From Micromonospora okii (GTDB lineage: Bacteria > Actinomycetota > Actinomycetes > Mycobacteriales > Micromonosporaceae): a DNA stretch of 64,000 nt. The stretch is from contig NZ_BBZF01000027.1 of assembly GCF_020884795.1 (NCBI RefSeq), positions 1 through 64,000 on the forward strand, written 5' to 3'. Position 1 is the stretch's first letter. Each line of letters opens with the position of its first letter. Below the pieces are notes generated by a model that saw only the letters and a program-made list of their open reading frames with translations, was not told where the DNA came from and did not search any database. The position numbers and the translations under genes are program-made. Shown here one piece after another: positions 55,539-64,000 of this stretch.

Positions 55539-56558
55539 TCACCGACCGCGCGGTGCGACGGTGACCTGGGCGGCGACGGCCGCGACCTGCTCCTCGGTCA
55601 ACAGCGCCGGCGCCTGAAGGTGGAAGGCGGTCCCGTCGGGCAGCGGAACCTGGAGGAACCACCCGTCGAGCGTCTGCACCAGATCGCTGTCCCTGCCGTT
55701 GACCTGCACCGTGCCGACCCGCTTCGCGCCACTCACCAGGCTCATCGGATCTTCCGCGGGAGCCTCGACGAGATTGACGCTGAGTTCCTCGCCGGACGCG
55801 GGATCACGGAGGGTCACGGTCTTGTTGTCCTTGAAGGCCGCCAACTGCCAGCCGACCGGAGCGAGACGCACCTGCAACGGCACCGGCTGGCTGTCGTCCA
55901 CCACGGTCGAGGCGAGCGCCCGCACCGCCGTTTCGCTGCCGAAGCGACCATTGCCGGTGAGCGTGACCCACTGACCGGGCCGGCGCTCCCAACTCAGCAC
56001 CACCGACCTGCCGGACTGCGCCTGACGCTCGACCACGAAGCCGGGCTCGTCGCCCTTCACCGAGACGGGCCGGACCCGCTCAGCCGCGTCCGGGGGCACG
56101 TACCGATCGCCGACGGCGAGGTATACGTCGCTGACGCCATCAGTCGCCAGGAAGACCGCCGTCATCACCGGCCGTTCGTTTCCCTGCTCGTCGCGGGCGA
56201 CACCGCCACTGAAGGTCGGCGCGGCCAGGCCACCGGGGCGAGCCTGCAAGCCGATGGGATACACCGGCGCGTCGAACGCCACGAGCTGCACGGCCGTCGA
56301 CCGGTCCGCCGGCGCACGATGCTCCGACAACACGAACAGACCGCCGGCCGCCGCGGCGACCACGACAGCAGCGGCGAAGCCGAGGCCGACCCGCCGATGG
56401 TGAAGCCCTCCACCCGCACGTCCCCAGCCCCACCGACGGCGGGCCGACGCGGCCGGGGCCACCTCGGCCATCAGTCGGCGGCGAGCACCGGACAGGGCCG
56501 CCGAAGACGCCTCCGGCGCGTCCGGACCATAGTCGCGCAGCAGTTCGAGATCGTTCAC
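55539..56558 (-). CDS. Probable membrane regulatory partner of the ECF sigma factor
   Basis: A 339-residue protein. A cytoplasmic N-terminal part of about 55 residues (NDLELLRDYGPDAPEAS) is followed by one membrane segment (about 58-78) and a large extracytoplasmic part of about 260 residues without known motifs. This is the layout of the actinobacterial CU044_5270-type sigma-linked proteins; the N-terminal part lacks an obvious zinc anti-sigma motif. Start GTG at 56558 overlaps the sigma stop by 4 bp (GTGA). It likely senses an envelope signal and holds or releases the sigma factor. Anti-sigma activity is inferred from the operon alone. Confidence 0.78.
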   Translation of the reverse strand: MNDLELLRDYGPDAPEASSAALSGARRRLMAEVAPAASARRRWGWGRAGGGLHHRRVGLGFAAAVVVAAAAGGLFVLSEHRAPADRSTAVQLVAFDAPVYPIGLQARPGGLAAPTFSGGVARDEQGNERPVMTAVFLATDGVSDVYLAVGDRYVPPDAAERVRPVSVKGDEPGFVVERQAQSGRSVVLSWERRPGQWVTLTGNGRFGSETAVRALASTVVDDSQPVPLQVRLAPVGWQLAAFKDNKTVTLRDPASGEELSVNLVEAPAEDPMSLVSGAKRVGTVQVNGRDSDLVQTLDGWFLQVPLPDGTAFHLQAPALLTEEQVAAVAAQVTVAPRGR

Positions 56559-57232
56559 AGCAACTCCTCATTGATCATCGCCGAGCTGAGGGATTCACGG
56601 GTCAGGCGTCGCGCCCGGTTGAGTCGGGACCGGACGGTGCCGACAGGTATGGCGAGCGCCGCGGCAATCTCGACGTAGGACAACCCGGCCCACGCCGTCA
56701 GCAACAACACGTCCCGGTCCCCGCGTTTCAACCGCGCGAGAGCCGCAGCCAACTGCTGGCGCAGGGACTGCGCATCGACGCGTTCGACCGCCTCGTCGTC
56801 GTTCGACATCGCATCGTCGGTGGCAACGGTCAACCGGGCCAACATGCGGTAGCGGCGCTCCTCCTGCCGCCTATGCCGATGCAGCACGTTCGTCGCAATG
56901 CCGTACAACCAGGCCCGCGGATCGGCGCCCTGCGATCGATAGGTCGCTCTCCGCCTGAAGGCGATCAGGAACGTCTCGGCCAGCAGATCGTCGGCCGCGC
57001 TACCGACCCGCCGCGCCAGATATCGGTGTACGGCCACAGCATGCCGGTCGAACAGCGTCGCGAACCGCTCCGGACACCCGACCGACTCGCGCATCAACAC
57101 GTCGTCGTCCACGAGCTGCGACGGTGCCACGAGCTGCGACGGTGCTACGAGCTGCGACGGTGGAGGTCGCTCCGACCGAGGGCCGAGCGGCTCACCCAAA
57201 GAAAGATCCCTCACCTCGTACGTTGCGCTCAC
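56555..57232 (-). CDS. ECF-family RNA polymerase sigma factor
   Basis: A 225-residue sigma-70 family protein. Region 2 is near 58-125 (ATLFDRHAVAVHRYLARRVG, AETFLIAFRRR, WLYGIATNVLHRHRR) and region 4 near 160-215 (LLLTAWAGLSYVEIAAALAIPVGTVRSRLNRARR). The GTG at 57232 gives an unusual N-terminal extension with PSQLVA repeated three times, from an 18-bp tandem repeat (57111-57164); an internal start after it, such as the ATG at MRESVG, is possible. It directs transcription of an unknown regulon and is coupled with its partner gene by a 4-bp overlap. Confidence 0.9.
   Translation of the reverse strand: MSATYEVRDLSLGEPLGPRSERPPPSQLVAPSQLVAPSQLVDDDVLMRESVGCPERFATLFDRHAVAVHRYLARRVGSAADDLLAETFLIAFRRRATYRSQGADPRAWLYGIATNVLHRHRRQEERRYRMLARLTVATDDAMSNDDEAVERVDAQSLRQQLAAALARLKRGDRDVLLLTAWAGLSYVEIAAALAIPVGTVRSRLNRARRLTRESLSSAMINEELL
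57111..57164 (-). repeat. Three tandem 18-bp units in the sigma gene
   Basis: ACGAGCTGCGACGGTGCC occurs three times with changes only in the last two bases. It is in frame (PSQLVA) and could vary in number by slippage. Confidence 0.85.
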
Positions 57233-57285
57233 ACCTGTTCATGCCCGCAGAGCCCGACCGGGTTCACGACGGCGGCTGGCAACGC

Positions 57286-57320
57286 CGCACGCCCCGGCCG
57301 TCAGGGGGCCGGGGCGTGCG
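57286..57320 (-). terminator. Terminator after the 57342 gene
   Basis: CGCACGCCCCGGCC and GGCCGGGGCGTGCG pair over 14 bp around a 7-nt loop. Confidence 0.75.
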
Positions 57321-57341
57321 TGGAGCGGTGTCGGGAGGCGG

Positions 57342-58583
57342 TCAGCGGCCGAGCACCCGGTCGAGGAAGTCGCGGTACCGGCGTACCGCGATCCGGAGCT
57401 GCTCCGTGTCGTCGCCGTCGCCCTGCTGCCAGTCGCCCAGCTTGTTCTTCTGGGCGGCGAGCGCGTCGGCGAGCGCCGCGATGGCCTCCTCGACCAGCGA
57501 CTCGGCCTGCCCGGCGGCGGCCTTCGGGTCGTCGACGAAGCGGAGCTGGACGTCGCGCCAGCGGTCCCGGAAGCCCTGGGCGGCGTCCGGCTCGAAGAGG
57601 GTGGTGGCGTCCGCCGGCACCGCGCCGGGCGTCGACCGGGCCGCCTCCGTGACCCCGGCCGCACCCGTGCCGACCTGGCCCGCACCCGTGCCGACCTGGC
57701 CCGCACCCGTACCGAGCCGGCCCGCACCTGTGGCGACCCGGCCCGCGCCGGGCGCGTCGGTGCCCGTCGCGCCCGCCCCGGCCACGCCCGCACCGGCGGC
57801 GGCGGAGGCGCTGTCCGGGTCGACCATGCCCGACTCGGCCTGGCCGTAGCCGGCCGCGCCGGAGGCGACGGCGGCCCGGGTGTCCCGGTCCGCACGGTCG
57901 TGCCCCGCCGTGTGGCGGACGTGCTCGGGCCCGCGACCGGCGTGCTCGTGCCCCTCGCGTACCTGGCTGTGCTCGCCGTGCTCCCGCAGCCCCTCGCCGT
58001 GTTCGCGTCCCTCGCCGTGCTCCCGCAGCCCCTGGCCGTGTTCGCGCCCCTGGCCGTGCTCGCGCCCCTCGGCGGCGTGGCGGGCCCCGGCGTGCTCGCC
58101 GGCCTCCCAGCGGTCGCGGTCGTGCAGGCGGTCGGCGGCGGTCGGGTCGGCCCGCTCGGCGTCGAACGCGTCGGTGCGCCCCGGCGCGCCGTCGCCCGGC
58201 CGGGCGGTGTCCTCGTTGCGGGGGTCGCGCTTGTCCTCCGGCCGGCCGCCGGCCATCGCCGAGGCGGCCACCGCGTCCCCCACGGTCGTCGCGCCGAACG
58301 CGGTCGGCAGCGGGGCCGGCTCGTGGAACTCGGGCGTGCCGTCGCGGTCGGCGTCCCGCACGTCGTACGGGCGGGTGTCGTCGCGGTCGTCCCGGCCGCG
58401 CTCGCCGGGCACGACCGGGCTGTCGAAGGTGCCCCGGTCGTCCAGCACGTCCTCGGGGACCTCGCTCCGGCCGTCGGCGTCGCGGCCCCGGCGGGCCGCC
58501 GCGTCGCCCGGGGGCGGCACGGGCACCGGCGCGGACCGGACGGCCTCGGGGTGGTCGCTGCTCACCTGCTGCTCCTGGCGCAT
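57342..58583 (-). CDS. Unrecognised protein with REHG repeats and a C-terminal domain shared with its neighbour
   Basis: A 413-residue hydrophilic protein. Residues 1-200 are disordered and charged, with REHGQG and REHGEG repeats (near 170-205), then an Ala/Gly-rich part with GTGAGQV repeats. The last 95 residues (FRDRWRDVQLRFVDDPKAAA to YRDFLDRVLGR) form an ordered helical domain that is also found in the next gene (AAWEELQVRFVDSPAETVSDADELVGRLI). I do not know the family name. The ATG at 58583 has GAGGAG upstream. It is 11 bp from the neighbour, so one operon. Confidence 0.7.
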   Translation of the reverse strand: MRQEQQVSSDHPEAVRSAPVPVPPPGDAAARRGRDADGRSEVPEDVLDDRGTFDSPVVPGERGRDDRDDTRPYDVRDADRDGTPEFHEPAPLPTAFGATTVGDAVAASAMAGGRPEDKRDPRNEDTARPGDGAPGRTDAFDAERADPTAADRLHDRDRWEAGEHAGARHAAEGREHGQGREHGQGLREHGEGREHGEGLREHGEHSQVREGHEHAGRGPEHVRHTAGHDRADRDTRAAVASGAAGYGQAESGMVDPDSASAAAGAGVAGAGATGTDAPGAGRVATGAGRLGTGAGQVGTGAGQVGTGAAGVTEAARSTPGAVPADATTLFEPDAAQGFRDRWRDVQLRFVDDPKAAAGQAESLVEEAIAALADALAAQKNKLGDWQQGDGDDTEQLRIAVRRYRDFLDRVLGR

Positions 58584-58594
58584 CGTGGCTCTCC

Positions 58595-59317
58595 TCAACG
58601 GCTCGTGGCGTCGTGCGGGCGGGCGGTCGGGGCGTCCTCCGGCCGGTGCGCGGAGGTCTCCTGCGGCCGGTGCGCCGGGGCGTCCTCCAGCCGGTGCGCC
58701 GGGGTCTCCTGCGGCCGGTGCCCGCCGGTCTCCTCCGGTCGGCGCGTCTCCTCCGGTCGGCGCGGCTGCGGCGCGGTGGGCACCGGGTCGTCGCCGAGCA
58801 GGTCGGCGAAGAGCGCCCGGTAGTGGACGACCGCCTGGCGCAGCTCCTCGGTGCCGGCCTCGCCCCGCTCGTTGCGCAGCCGGATCTCGTGGGCGTCGCG
58901 GTAGTGGGACAGCGTGCGGGCGTGCTCGACCGAGAGGTGGGCGACCTGGTCGGAGAACTCCCCGGTCGGGTACCCGCGCTCGGCGATCAGCCGGCCGACC
59001 AGCTCGTCGGCGTCGCTGACCGTCTCGGCGGGGGAGTCGACGAACCGGACCTGGAGCTCCTCCCACGCGGCGGCGTACCGGGCCCGGGACTCGGGGGTGA
59101 GCGGGGTGAGCGTCAGCTCGGCGTGCCGGCGTTCCCGGTCGCGCAGCTCCCGCTCAGCGGCGGAACGGCTCTCCCGCTCCGCGACCACCCGGTCGTACTC
59201 GGGGCCGAACCGGTCCCGCAGCGCGCGGCGGCGGGCGGCCTGCCGGAGGACGACCGCGAGGGCGGCGACCACCACGAGTACGACGAGAACGATGACGATT
59301 ACCTGCGTGGGCGACAT
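58595..59317 (-). CDS. Membrane-anchored protein with the shared helical domain
   Basis: A 240-residue protein with one N-terminal membrane helix (VIVIVLVVLVVVAALAVVL, 6-24), a charged helix (RDRFGPEYDRVVAERESR), the shared domain (about 65-170, RYAAAWEELQVRFVDSPAETV to VVHYRALFADLLG) and a Pro/Glu/His tail with HRPQETPAHRLED repeats. The shared domain is the same as in the 57342 gene, so they are paralogues by domain. ATG at 59317 has GGAGG. The topology suggests that one member sits in the membrane and the other is soluble. Function unknown. Confidence 0.75.
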   Translation of the reverse strand: MSPTQVIVIVLVVLVVVAALAVVLRQAARRRALRDRFGPEYDRVVAERESRSAAERELRDRERRHAELTLTPLTPESRARYAAAWEELQVRFVDSPAETVSDADELVGRLIAERGYPTGEFSDQVAHLSVEHARTLSHYRDAHEIRLRNERGEAGTEELRQAVVHYRALFADLLGDDPVPTAPQPRRPEETRRPEETGGHRPQETPAHRLEDAPAHRPQETSAHRPEDAPTARPHDATSR

Positions 59318-59440
59318 GGCTCCTCCTTCGCACTCCGGTATTCCCTCAGGCCACTGATCGCCAATCCCGATCCGGTCGATTTTCCCGGTCGATCCCGGGT
59401 GGCGGGGGCGATTTGGGCGGATGCTGCCCCGCCGCGCCGG

Positions 59441-59527
59441 TTGATCGACACCTTGTCGGCGACATGGCGGCATCCCAGCGGCGGGGAAGCCGCCATGTCG
59501 CCGACATCGCGCCCGCAGTCGATCAAG
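59441..59527. repeat. Family C palindromic repeat, copy 4
   Basis: The outer TTGATCGAC ... GTCGATCAA pair and an inner perfect 18-bp stem (TGTCGGCGACATGGCGGC at 59454-59471 with its complement at 59489-59506). Confidence 0.85.
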
Positions 59528-59630
59528 GCCGGGCAGCGAGGCCGGGCAGCGAAGCCGGGCGGCAGGGCTGGGCGGGCCGGCGGAGCGGGCCGGCGAGGCC
59601 GGGGCATGACGCGAGGCACACCCCGAAAAC

Positions 59631-59659
59631 TTGACTCGTTCCAGAAAGCGAGCCAGGGT
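59631..59659 (+). promoter_or_regulatory. Promoter of the Fur-like gene (leaderless)
   Basis: TTGACT (59631-59636), a 17-bp spacer and CAGGGT (59654-59659), ending 6 nt before the ATG at 59666. The AT-rich AAAACTTGACTCG could include a Fur-type operator for self-control. Confidence 0.55.
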
Positions 59660-59665
59660 TGGGGC

Positions 59666-60103
59666 ATGCCGGTCGAATCAGACGTCGAGCGCCTCCGGGC
59701 GGCCGGGCTGCGGGTCACGCGGCCCCGCCTCGCGGTGCTCGCGACGGTGCGCGACCGGCCGCACCTGGACGCCGACACGATCACCCGTCTCGCCCGCAGC
59801 AGCCTCGGGCGGCTCTCCGGGCAGGCGGTCTACGACGTCCTGCACGCCCTCACCGGGGCGGGCCTGCTGCGCCGGTTCGCCCCGGCCGGCGGCCCCGCCC
59901 GGTACGAGGTGAGCGGGGCGGACCACGACCACCTGGTCTGCCGGGAGTGCGGCGCGATCAGCGACACCGGCCGCGGCCCCGAACCCGGGCCCTGCCTCGA
60001 CCCCTCGGTGGCGGCCACCTTCGCGGTGGAGACGACCGAGGTCACGTACTGGGGGCGATGCCCCGACTGCCAGCAGCGACAGCGAACCGGAGGAGAGCGA
60101 TGA
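59666..60103 (+). CDS. Fur-family regulator next to catalase
   Basis: A 145-residue Fur-fold metalloregulator. The winged helix is about 1-80 ([30 protein letters not shown]). The dimer/metal region has [10 protein letters not shown] (about 91-100) with a CxxC and a second CPDC near the end. This is the pattern of CatR/PerR-type peroxide sensors, which release DNA when iron-catalysed oxidation occurs. The ATG overlaps none upstream; its stop overlaps the catalase start by 4 bp (ATGA), so both genes are one operon that it probably controls. Confidence 0.88.
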   Translation: MPVESDVERLRAAGLRVTRPRLAVLATVRDRPHLDADTITRLARSSLGRLSGQAVYDVLHALTGAGLLRRFAPAGGPARYEVSGADHDHLVCRECGAISDTGRGPEPGPCLDPSVAATFAVETTEVTYWGRCPDCQQRQRTGGER

Positions 60104-61590
60104 GCGACCCGCAGGCCAGCAAGCCGATCCTCACGACCCGTCAGGGTCACCCCGTGCACAACAACCAGCAGCAGCGGACGGTCGGCTCACGCGGCCCGGC
60201 CACGCTGGAGAACTACCACTTCCTGGAGAAGATCAGCCACTTCGACCGGGAGCGCATCCCCGAGCGCGTGGTGCACGCCCGCGGCTTCGTCGCGCACGGC
60301 GAGTTCGAGGCGTACGGGACGATCGGCGACGAGCCGGCCTCGAAGTACACCCGCGCCAAGCTGTTCCAGACCAAGGGCGAGAAGACCCCGGTCACCATCC
60401 GGTTCTCCACCGTCATCGGCGGCCGGGACTCCTCCGAGGCGGCCCGCGACCCGCGCGGCTTCGCGGTCAAGTTCCGCACCGAGGACGGCAACTGGGACAT
60501 GGTGGGCAACAACCTCCAGGTCTTCTTCATCCGCGACGCGATCAAGTTCCCCGACGTGATCCACTCGCTGAAGCCGGACCCGGTGACCTTCCGCCAGGAG
60601 CCGAACCGGATCTTCGACTTCATGTCGAACACGCCCGAGTCGATGCACATGCTGACCTGGCTCTTCTCGCCGTACGGCATCCCGAAGAACTACCGGACCA
60701 TGCGCGGCTCCGGGGTCAACACGTACCGGCTGGTCAACGCCGAGGGCGAGGCCGTGCTGGTCAAGTTCCACTGGATGAGCCAGCAGGGCGAGCACAACCT
60801 CACCGAGGCCCAGGCCGCCGAGATCCAGGCCAAGGACCTCGGCCACGCCTCGAAGGACCTCTACGAGGCCATCGAGCGCGGCGACTTCCCGAAGTGGGAG
60901 CTCAACGTGCAGGTCATGAGCGACGACGAGCACCCGGAGCTGGACTTCGACCCGCTGGACGACACCAAGATCTGGCCGGAGGAGGACTTCCCGTACCTCC
61001 CGGTCGGCATGATGACGCTCAACCGCAACATCACCGACCACCACAACGAGAACGAGCAGATCGCCTTCGGCACCGGCGTGCTGGTCGACGGCATCGACTT
61101 CTCCGACGACAAGATGCTGGTCGGCCGGACGTTCTCCTACTCGGACACCCAGCGGTACCGGGTCGGCCCGAACTATCTCCAGCTCCCGGTCAACCGCCCC
61201 CGCGAGGACGTGCAGGTCAGCACCAACCAGACCGGCGGCCAGATGTCGTACGGGGTGGACAACCGGGGCGGCAACCCGCACATCAACTTCGAGCCGTCCT
61301 CGGTGGCCGGCCTCCAGGAGGCCGACGAGTCCTACCGGGAGTACCGCCCGTTCGTCTCCGGCCACGTGGTGAAGGCCCCGATCGAGCGGGAGAACAACTA
61401 CTCGCAGGCGGGCCGGCGCTACCGCGAGATGGCCGACTGGGAGCGGGACGACCTGATCCTCAACCTGGTCACCAACCTGGCCCAGTGCGACAAGCACATC
61501 CAGGAGAAGATGGTGTGGCACTTCAGCCAGTGCGACGCCGACTACGGCCGTCGCGTCGCCGAGGGCCTCGGCCTCCCCGTCGACGCCTGA
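60100..61590 (+). CDS. katA: Monofunctional haem catalase (small-subunit clade)
   Basis: A 496-residue catalase that breaks hydrogen peroxide into water and oxygen. The distal His is His59 in [17 protein letters not shown] (usual VVHARGSGAHG; FV for SG is a small change), NNLQVFF holds the distal Asn, and the proximal haem ligand is Tyr347 in [14 protein letters not shown]. Small-subunit size is about 480-500 residues. AGGAG precedes the ATG. It is translationally coupled to the Fur-like regulator. A strong terminator follows. Confidence 0.95.
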   Translation: MSDPQASKPILTTRQGHPVHNNQQQRTVGSRGPATLENYHFLEKISHFDRERIPERVVHARGFVAHGEFEAYGTIGDEPASKYTRAKLFQTKGEKTPVTIRFSTVIGGRDSSEAARDPRGFAVKFRTEDGNWDMVGNNLQVFFIRDAIKFPDVIHSLKPDPVTFRQEPNRIFDFMSNTPESMHMLTWLFSPYGIPKNYRTMRGSGVNTYRLVNAEGEAVLVKFHWMSQQGEHNLTEAQAAEIQAKDLGHASKDLYEAIERGDFPKWELNVQVMSDDEHPELDFDPLDDTKIWPEEDFPYLPVGMMTLNRNITDHHNENEQIAFGTGVLVDGIDFSDDKMLVGRTFSYSDTQRYRVGPNYLQLPVNRPREDVQVSTNQTGGQMSYGVDNRGGNPHINFEPSSVAGLQEADESYREYRPFVSGHVVKAPIERENNYSQAGRRYREMADWERDDLILNLVTNLAQCDKHIQEKMVWHFSQCDADYGRRVAEGLGLPVDA

Positions 61591-61642
61591 CGGAGCCGGC
61601 CACCTGCCCGACGACGCCGGCCCACCCGAGACCGGCGCCCAC

Positions 61643-61673
61643 GAGCGCCCCGCCCGCACCGGGCGGGGCGCTC
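61643..61673 (+). terminator. Terminator after catalase
   Basis: GAGCGCCCCGCCCG and CGGGCGGGGCGCTC form a perfect 14-bp stem with a CAC loop. Confidence 0.9.
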
Positions 61674-61878
61674 GCGTCGTCGGCGGGGCTCGCGTCGTCC
61701 GGACGGTCCACGGCGGAGACCGGCGGGGGTGGCGTGGCCCGGCGCAAGGGCCGGTACCGCAACCGGCGACGATTACGTATCCTGCCCAAGGCGCCCGTGC
61801 CGGTGCCCCGGTGCCGTGGCCGGCGAAGCCCGGTCGACGCCGGTGCCACCCGCTGCCACACCTTCCGGGCGAGGTCTG

Positions 61879-64000
61879 ATGAACACCCGCGACTGGCCGA
61901 TTCGCTGGAAGCTGACCGCGTTGGTCGTCGCCCCGGTGAGCGCGCTCCTGGCGCTCTGGATCTTCGCCACGTCGCTCACCCTCGGACCGGCGCTGGACCT
62001 GCTCTCCGCCCGCACCCTCCTGACCGACCTCGGCCGCCCCGGCGAGGCGGTCGTCGCCGAGCTGCAACGCGAGCGCCGGCTGACCGTGGTGCAGCTCGCC
62101 GGCACCGGGGAGCTGCTGGCCCTGACCGAGCAGCGGCGGCGCACCGACACCGCCATCGCCGAGCTGCGCGGCCGGGTCTCCCACGAACGGCTCCGCGACG
62201 CGACCGGCGACGTCCTCGACGCCCGCATCGACCTGCTCCTGGGCGAGCTGGGCTCGCTGCCCGTCGGCCGGGGGTTCATCGACCGGCGCGCGGTCGACCG
62301 GGCCGGCGCCATCGGTCTCTACAGCGGCATGGTGGGCGCGGCCTTCCAGGCGTTCACCGAGCTGGCCGCGCTGCCCGACGACGACCTCAACCGGCAGGCC
62401 CGCGCGTTGACGGCGCTCGGCCGGTCCCGGGAGCTGCTCTCGCAGGCGGACACGCTGCTCGCCGGGGTGCTGGCCGCCGACCGCCTCACCAGGGGCGAGC
62501 ACGCCCAGCTCGTGCAGATCATCGGCAACCAGCGGTTCCTGACCGAGATGGCGGTGGCCGACCTGCCGGCGGATGCCCGCACGGCGTACCAGCGGCTGGC
62601 CGGCGGCGGCGGCTTCGCCCGGCTGCGGGCCCTCCAGGACTCGCTGGTGCGGGCCGAGCCGGGCCGCGCCCCCGACCTGGACGTCCCGGACTGGCAGGCC
62701 AGTCAGGAGGCGGTCCAGAAGGGCCTGCGCGAGTTCGAGATGGCCCAGGCCGACGGGATCGCCGACCGCACGGTGCCGGTGGCCACCGGCATCCTGGTCC
62801 GGCTCGGCGCGGCCGGCGTGCTCGGGCTCGCCGCCGTCCTGGTGTCCGTGGTGGTCGCGCTGCGGGTCGGCCGGTCGCTGGCGCGGCGGCTCTCCGGCGT
62901 ACGGACCGACGCGCTGGAGATGGCCGAGCGCCGGCTGCCGGACCTGGTCGCCCGGCTGCGCCGGGGCGAGGAGGTCGACGCCGAAGAGGAGGCACCCCCG
63001 CTGGAGTACGGCGCGGACGAAATCGGCCAGGTCGGCCACGCCTTCAACGAGGTGCGCCGCACGGCCGTGCGGGCCGCCGTCGACGAGGTCACCCTGCGGC
63101 GCGGGCTCAACGAGGTCTTCCTCAACATCGCCCGGCGCAGCCAGGGGCTCGTGCACCGGCAGCTCGCCCTGCTCGACCGGATGGAACGGAAGGTGGAGGA
63201 CCCGGACGAGCTGGCCGAGCTGTTCCGGGTGGACCACCTGGCCACCCGGCTCCGCCGGCACGCCGAGGACCTGGTCATCCTCGCCGGGGCCGCCCCCGGC
63301 CGGGGCTGGCGCAACCCGGTCGCGATGTTCGACCTGGTCCGGGGCGCGATCTCCGAGGTGGAGTCGTACGACCGGGTGGACATCGCCGACGTGCAGCCCG
63401 CCGCCACCGCGGGCCGGGCCGTCGGCGACGTCATCCACCTGCTCGCCGAGCTGATCGAGAACGCCACCGCCTACTCCCCGCCGGGCACCCGCGTGACCGT
63501 GCGCGGGCAGAACCTCCCCAACGGGTACGCCATCGAGATCATCGACCGGGGGCTGGGTATGCCCGAGGCGGCGATGGAGGAGGCCAACGGCCGGCTGGCG
63601 ACGCCGCCGGAGTTCGACCCGGCCGACAGCGCCCGGCTCGGGCTGTTCGTGGTGGCCCGCCTCGCCGCCCGGCACGGCGTCCGGGTCCGGCTGCGGCCCG
63701 CCGCCGAGGGCGGCGTCAAGGCCGTGGCGCTGATCCCGCCGGACCTGGTGACCACCGAGCCGCCGCTCCCGAAGCCCGGGGCGGGGCCGCGCGACTCCGC
63801 CGACGACCGGCGGATGGCCAAGGTCACCCGGCTCAGCACCGTGCCCCGGCCCCGGGGCGGCCGGACCGGCCGGGAGCGCGTCGAGGCGCAGACGGCGGTG
63901 GTGCCGCTGGTGCCCAGCCGATCCTCGGTAACCGACGCCGACGGCCTGCCCCGCCGGGTGCGCCGGCGCGGCCCCGCCGCCCGGTCCTGGCCGGTCGCCC
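61879..64000 (+). CDS. Sensor histidine kinase, CvnA-like (runs off the window)
   Basis: At least 707 residues, cut by the window edge. A membrane helix at about 10-35, an extracytoplasmic helical sensor (about 40-300, HERLRDATGDVLDARIDLL), a second membrane helix (VPVATGILVRLGAAGVLGLA, about 302-330), a HAMP linker and an ATPase domain with N-box ELIENATAYSPP (near 522-533), IIDRGLGMPE and RLGLFVVARLAARHG. No phospho-accepting His of H-box type is obvious, as in the conservon kinases of actinobacteria (CvnA). In that case the next genes, outside, would be roadblock, DUF742 and GTPase genes. The tail is Arg/Pro-rich and has no stop before 64000. Confidence 0.85.
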   Translation, partial: MNTRDWPIRWKLTALVVAPVSALLALWIFATSLTLGPALDLLSARTLLTDLGRPGEAVVAELQRERRLTVVQLAGTGELLALTEQRRRTDTAIAELRGRVSHERLRDATGDVLDARIDLLLGELGSLPVGRGFIDRRAVDRAGAIGLYSGMVGAAFQAFTELAALPDDDLNRQARALTALGRSRELLSQADTLLAGVLAADRLTRGEHAQLVQIIGNQRFLTEMAVADLPADARTAYQRLAGGGGFARLRALQDSLVRAEPGRAPDLDVPDWQASQEAVQKGLREFEMAQADGIADRTVPVATGILVRLGAAGVLGLAAVLVSVVVALRVGRSLARRLSGVRTDALEMAERRLPDLVARLRRGEEVDAEEEAPPLEYGADEIGQVGHAFNEVRRTAVRAAVDEVTLRRGLNEVFLNIARRSQGLVHRQLALLDRMERKVEDPDELAELFRVDHLATRLRRHAEDLVILAGAAPGRGWRNPVAMFDLVRGAISEVESYDRVDIADVQPAATAGRAVGDVIHLLAELIENATAYSPPGTRVTVRGQNLPNGYAIEIIDRGLGMPEAAMEEANGRLATPPEFDPADSARLGLFVVARLAARHGVRVRLRPAAEGGVKAVALIPPDLVTTEPPLPKPGAGPRDSADDRRMAKVTRLSTVPRPRGGRTGRERVEAQTAVVPLVPSRSSVTDADGLPRRVRRRGPAARSWPVA

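Larger units (their letters stand above)
59318..59665. other. Divergent control region with a family C repeat
   Basis: The 348 bases lie between divergent genes. They contain the family C repeat (59441-59527) and the promoter of the Fur-like gene (59631-59659). Nothing else is clear. Confidence 0.6.

Noticed and set aside
1-64000. tRNA, rRNA, insertion sequences or prophage
   Set aside because: No transposase, integrase, structural phage gene or tRNA-like cloverleaf with CCA end was seen by eye; a tRNA scan would be decisive.

Overview
The window is high-GC actinobacterial DNA of Micromonospora type. Evidence: FilP/Scy polarity proteins beside acyl-CoA mutase genes as in filamentous actinobacteria, NucS instead of MutS/MutL, a 180 kDa-class NAD-glutamate dehydrogenase, XRE/DUF397 pairs, many leaderless genes with TANNNT boxes 6-8 nt before the start, and interspersed repeats of the kind I associate with Micromonosporaceae. 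I see no tRNA, rRNA, phage, insertion sequence or CRISPR array.

Layout. 1-3.9 kb: ABC exporter pair and ethylmalonyl-CoA mutase (meaA). 3.9-9.4 kb: DUF1540 protein, polysaccharide deacetylase, secreted transglycosylase-like protein, DUF4126 membrane protein, nucS, aldehyde dehydrogenase. 9.5-14.5 kb: FHA protein, a fused double 3-hydroxybutyryl-CoA dehydrogenase, small conserved protein, alpha/beta hydrolase, AI-2E family permease. 14.6-18.3 kb: Scy-like and FilP coiled-coil proteins. 18.6-27.0 kb: ccr, methylmalonyl-CoA epimerase, thiolase, meaB, an Asp23-like protein, an XRE/methyltransferase divergent pair and icmA. 27.1-31.1 kb: thioredoxin-fold/TPR protein, arginase-fold enzyme, and an operon of an 80-residue peptide, a PhzF-like enzyme and a 2OG-Fe(II) oxygenase. 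31.2-34.6 kb: membrane protein plus a hydrolase/NB-ARC/TPR protein resembling a bacterial NLR. 34.8-46.6 kb: penicillin-binding protein, NAD-GDH, sortase with an LATTG substrate, GH6 cellulase. 46.7-55.2 kb: sodium:solute symporter, two XRE-TPR regulators with small partners, DUF397 protein, TetX-like monooxygenase with a TetR regulator. 55.5-64 kb: ECF sigma and its overlapping membrane partner, two paralogous proteins with repeats, Fur/catalase, and a truncated CvnA-like sensor kinase.

How it works together. Thiolase, 3-hydroxybutyryl-CoA dehydrogenase, Ccr, epimerase, MeaA and MeaB cover much of the ethylmalonyl-CoA route for C2 assimilation, and IcmA links butyryl-CoA with isobutyryl-CoA. 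An A/C-C-T/C-G-N-A/T-C-G-G-T-A-like site recurs before meaA, ccr, icmA, the dehydrogenase and the aldehyde dehydrogenase, suggesting common control. The cell-surface genes (deacetylase, transglycosylase-like protein, PBP, sortase, cellulase) and polarity genes are typical chromosomal core.

Four interspersed repeat families run through the window. Three of them touch stop codons, and one lies in frame inside the double dehydrogenase. The strongest candidates for new biology are the hydrolase/NB-ARC/TPR two-gene unit and the small-peptide/PhzF/oxygenase operon.
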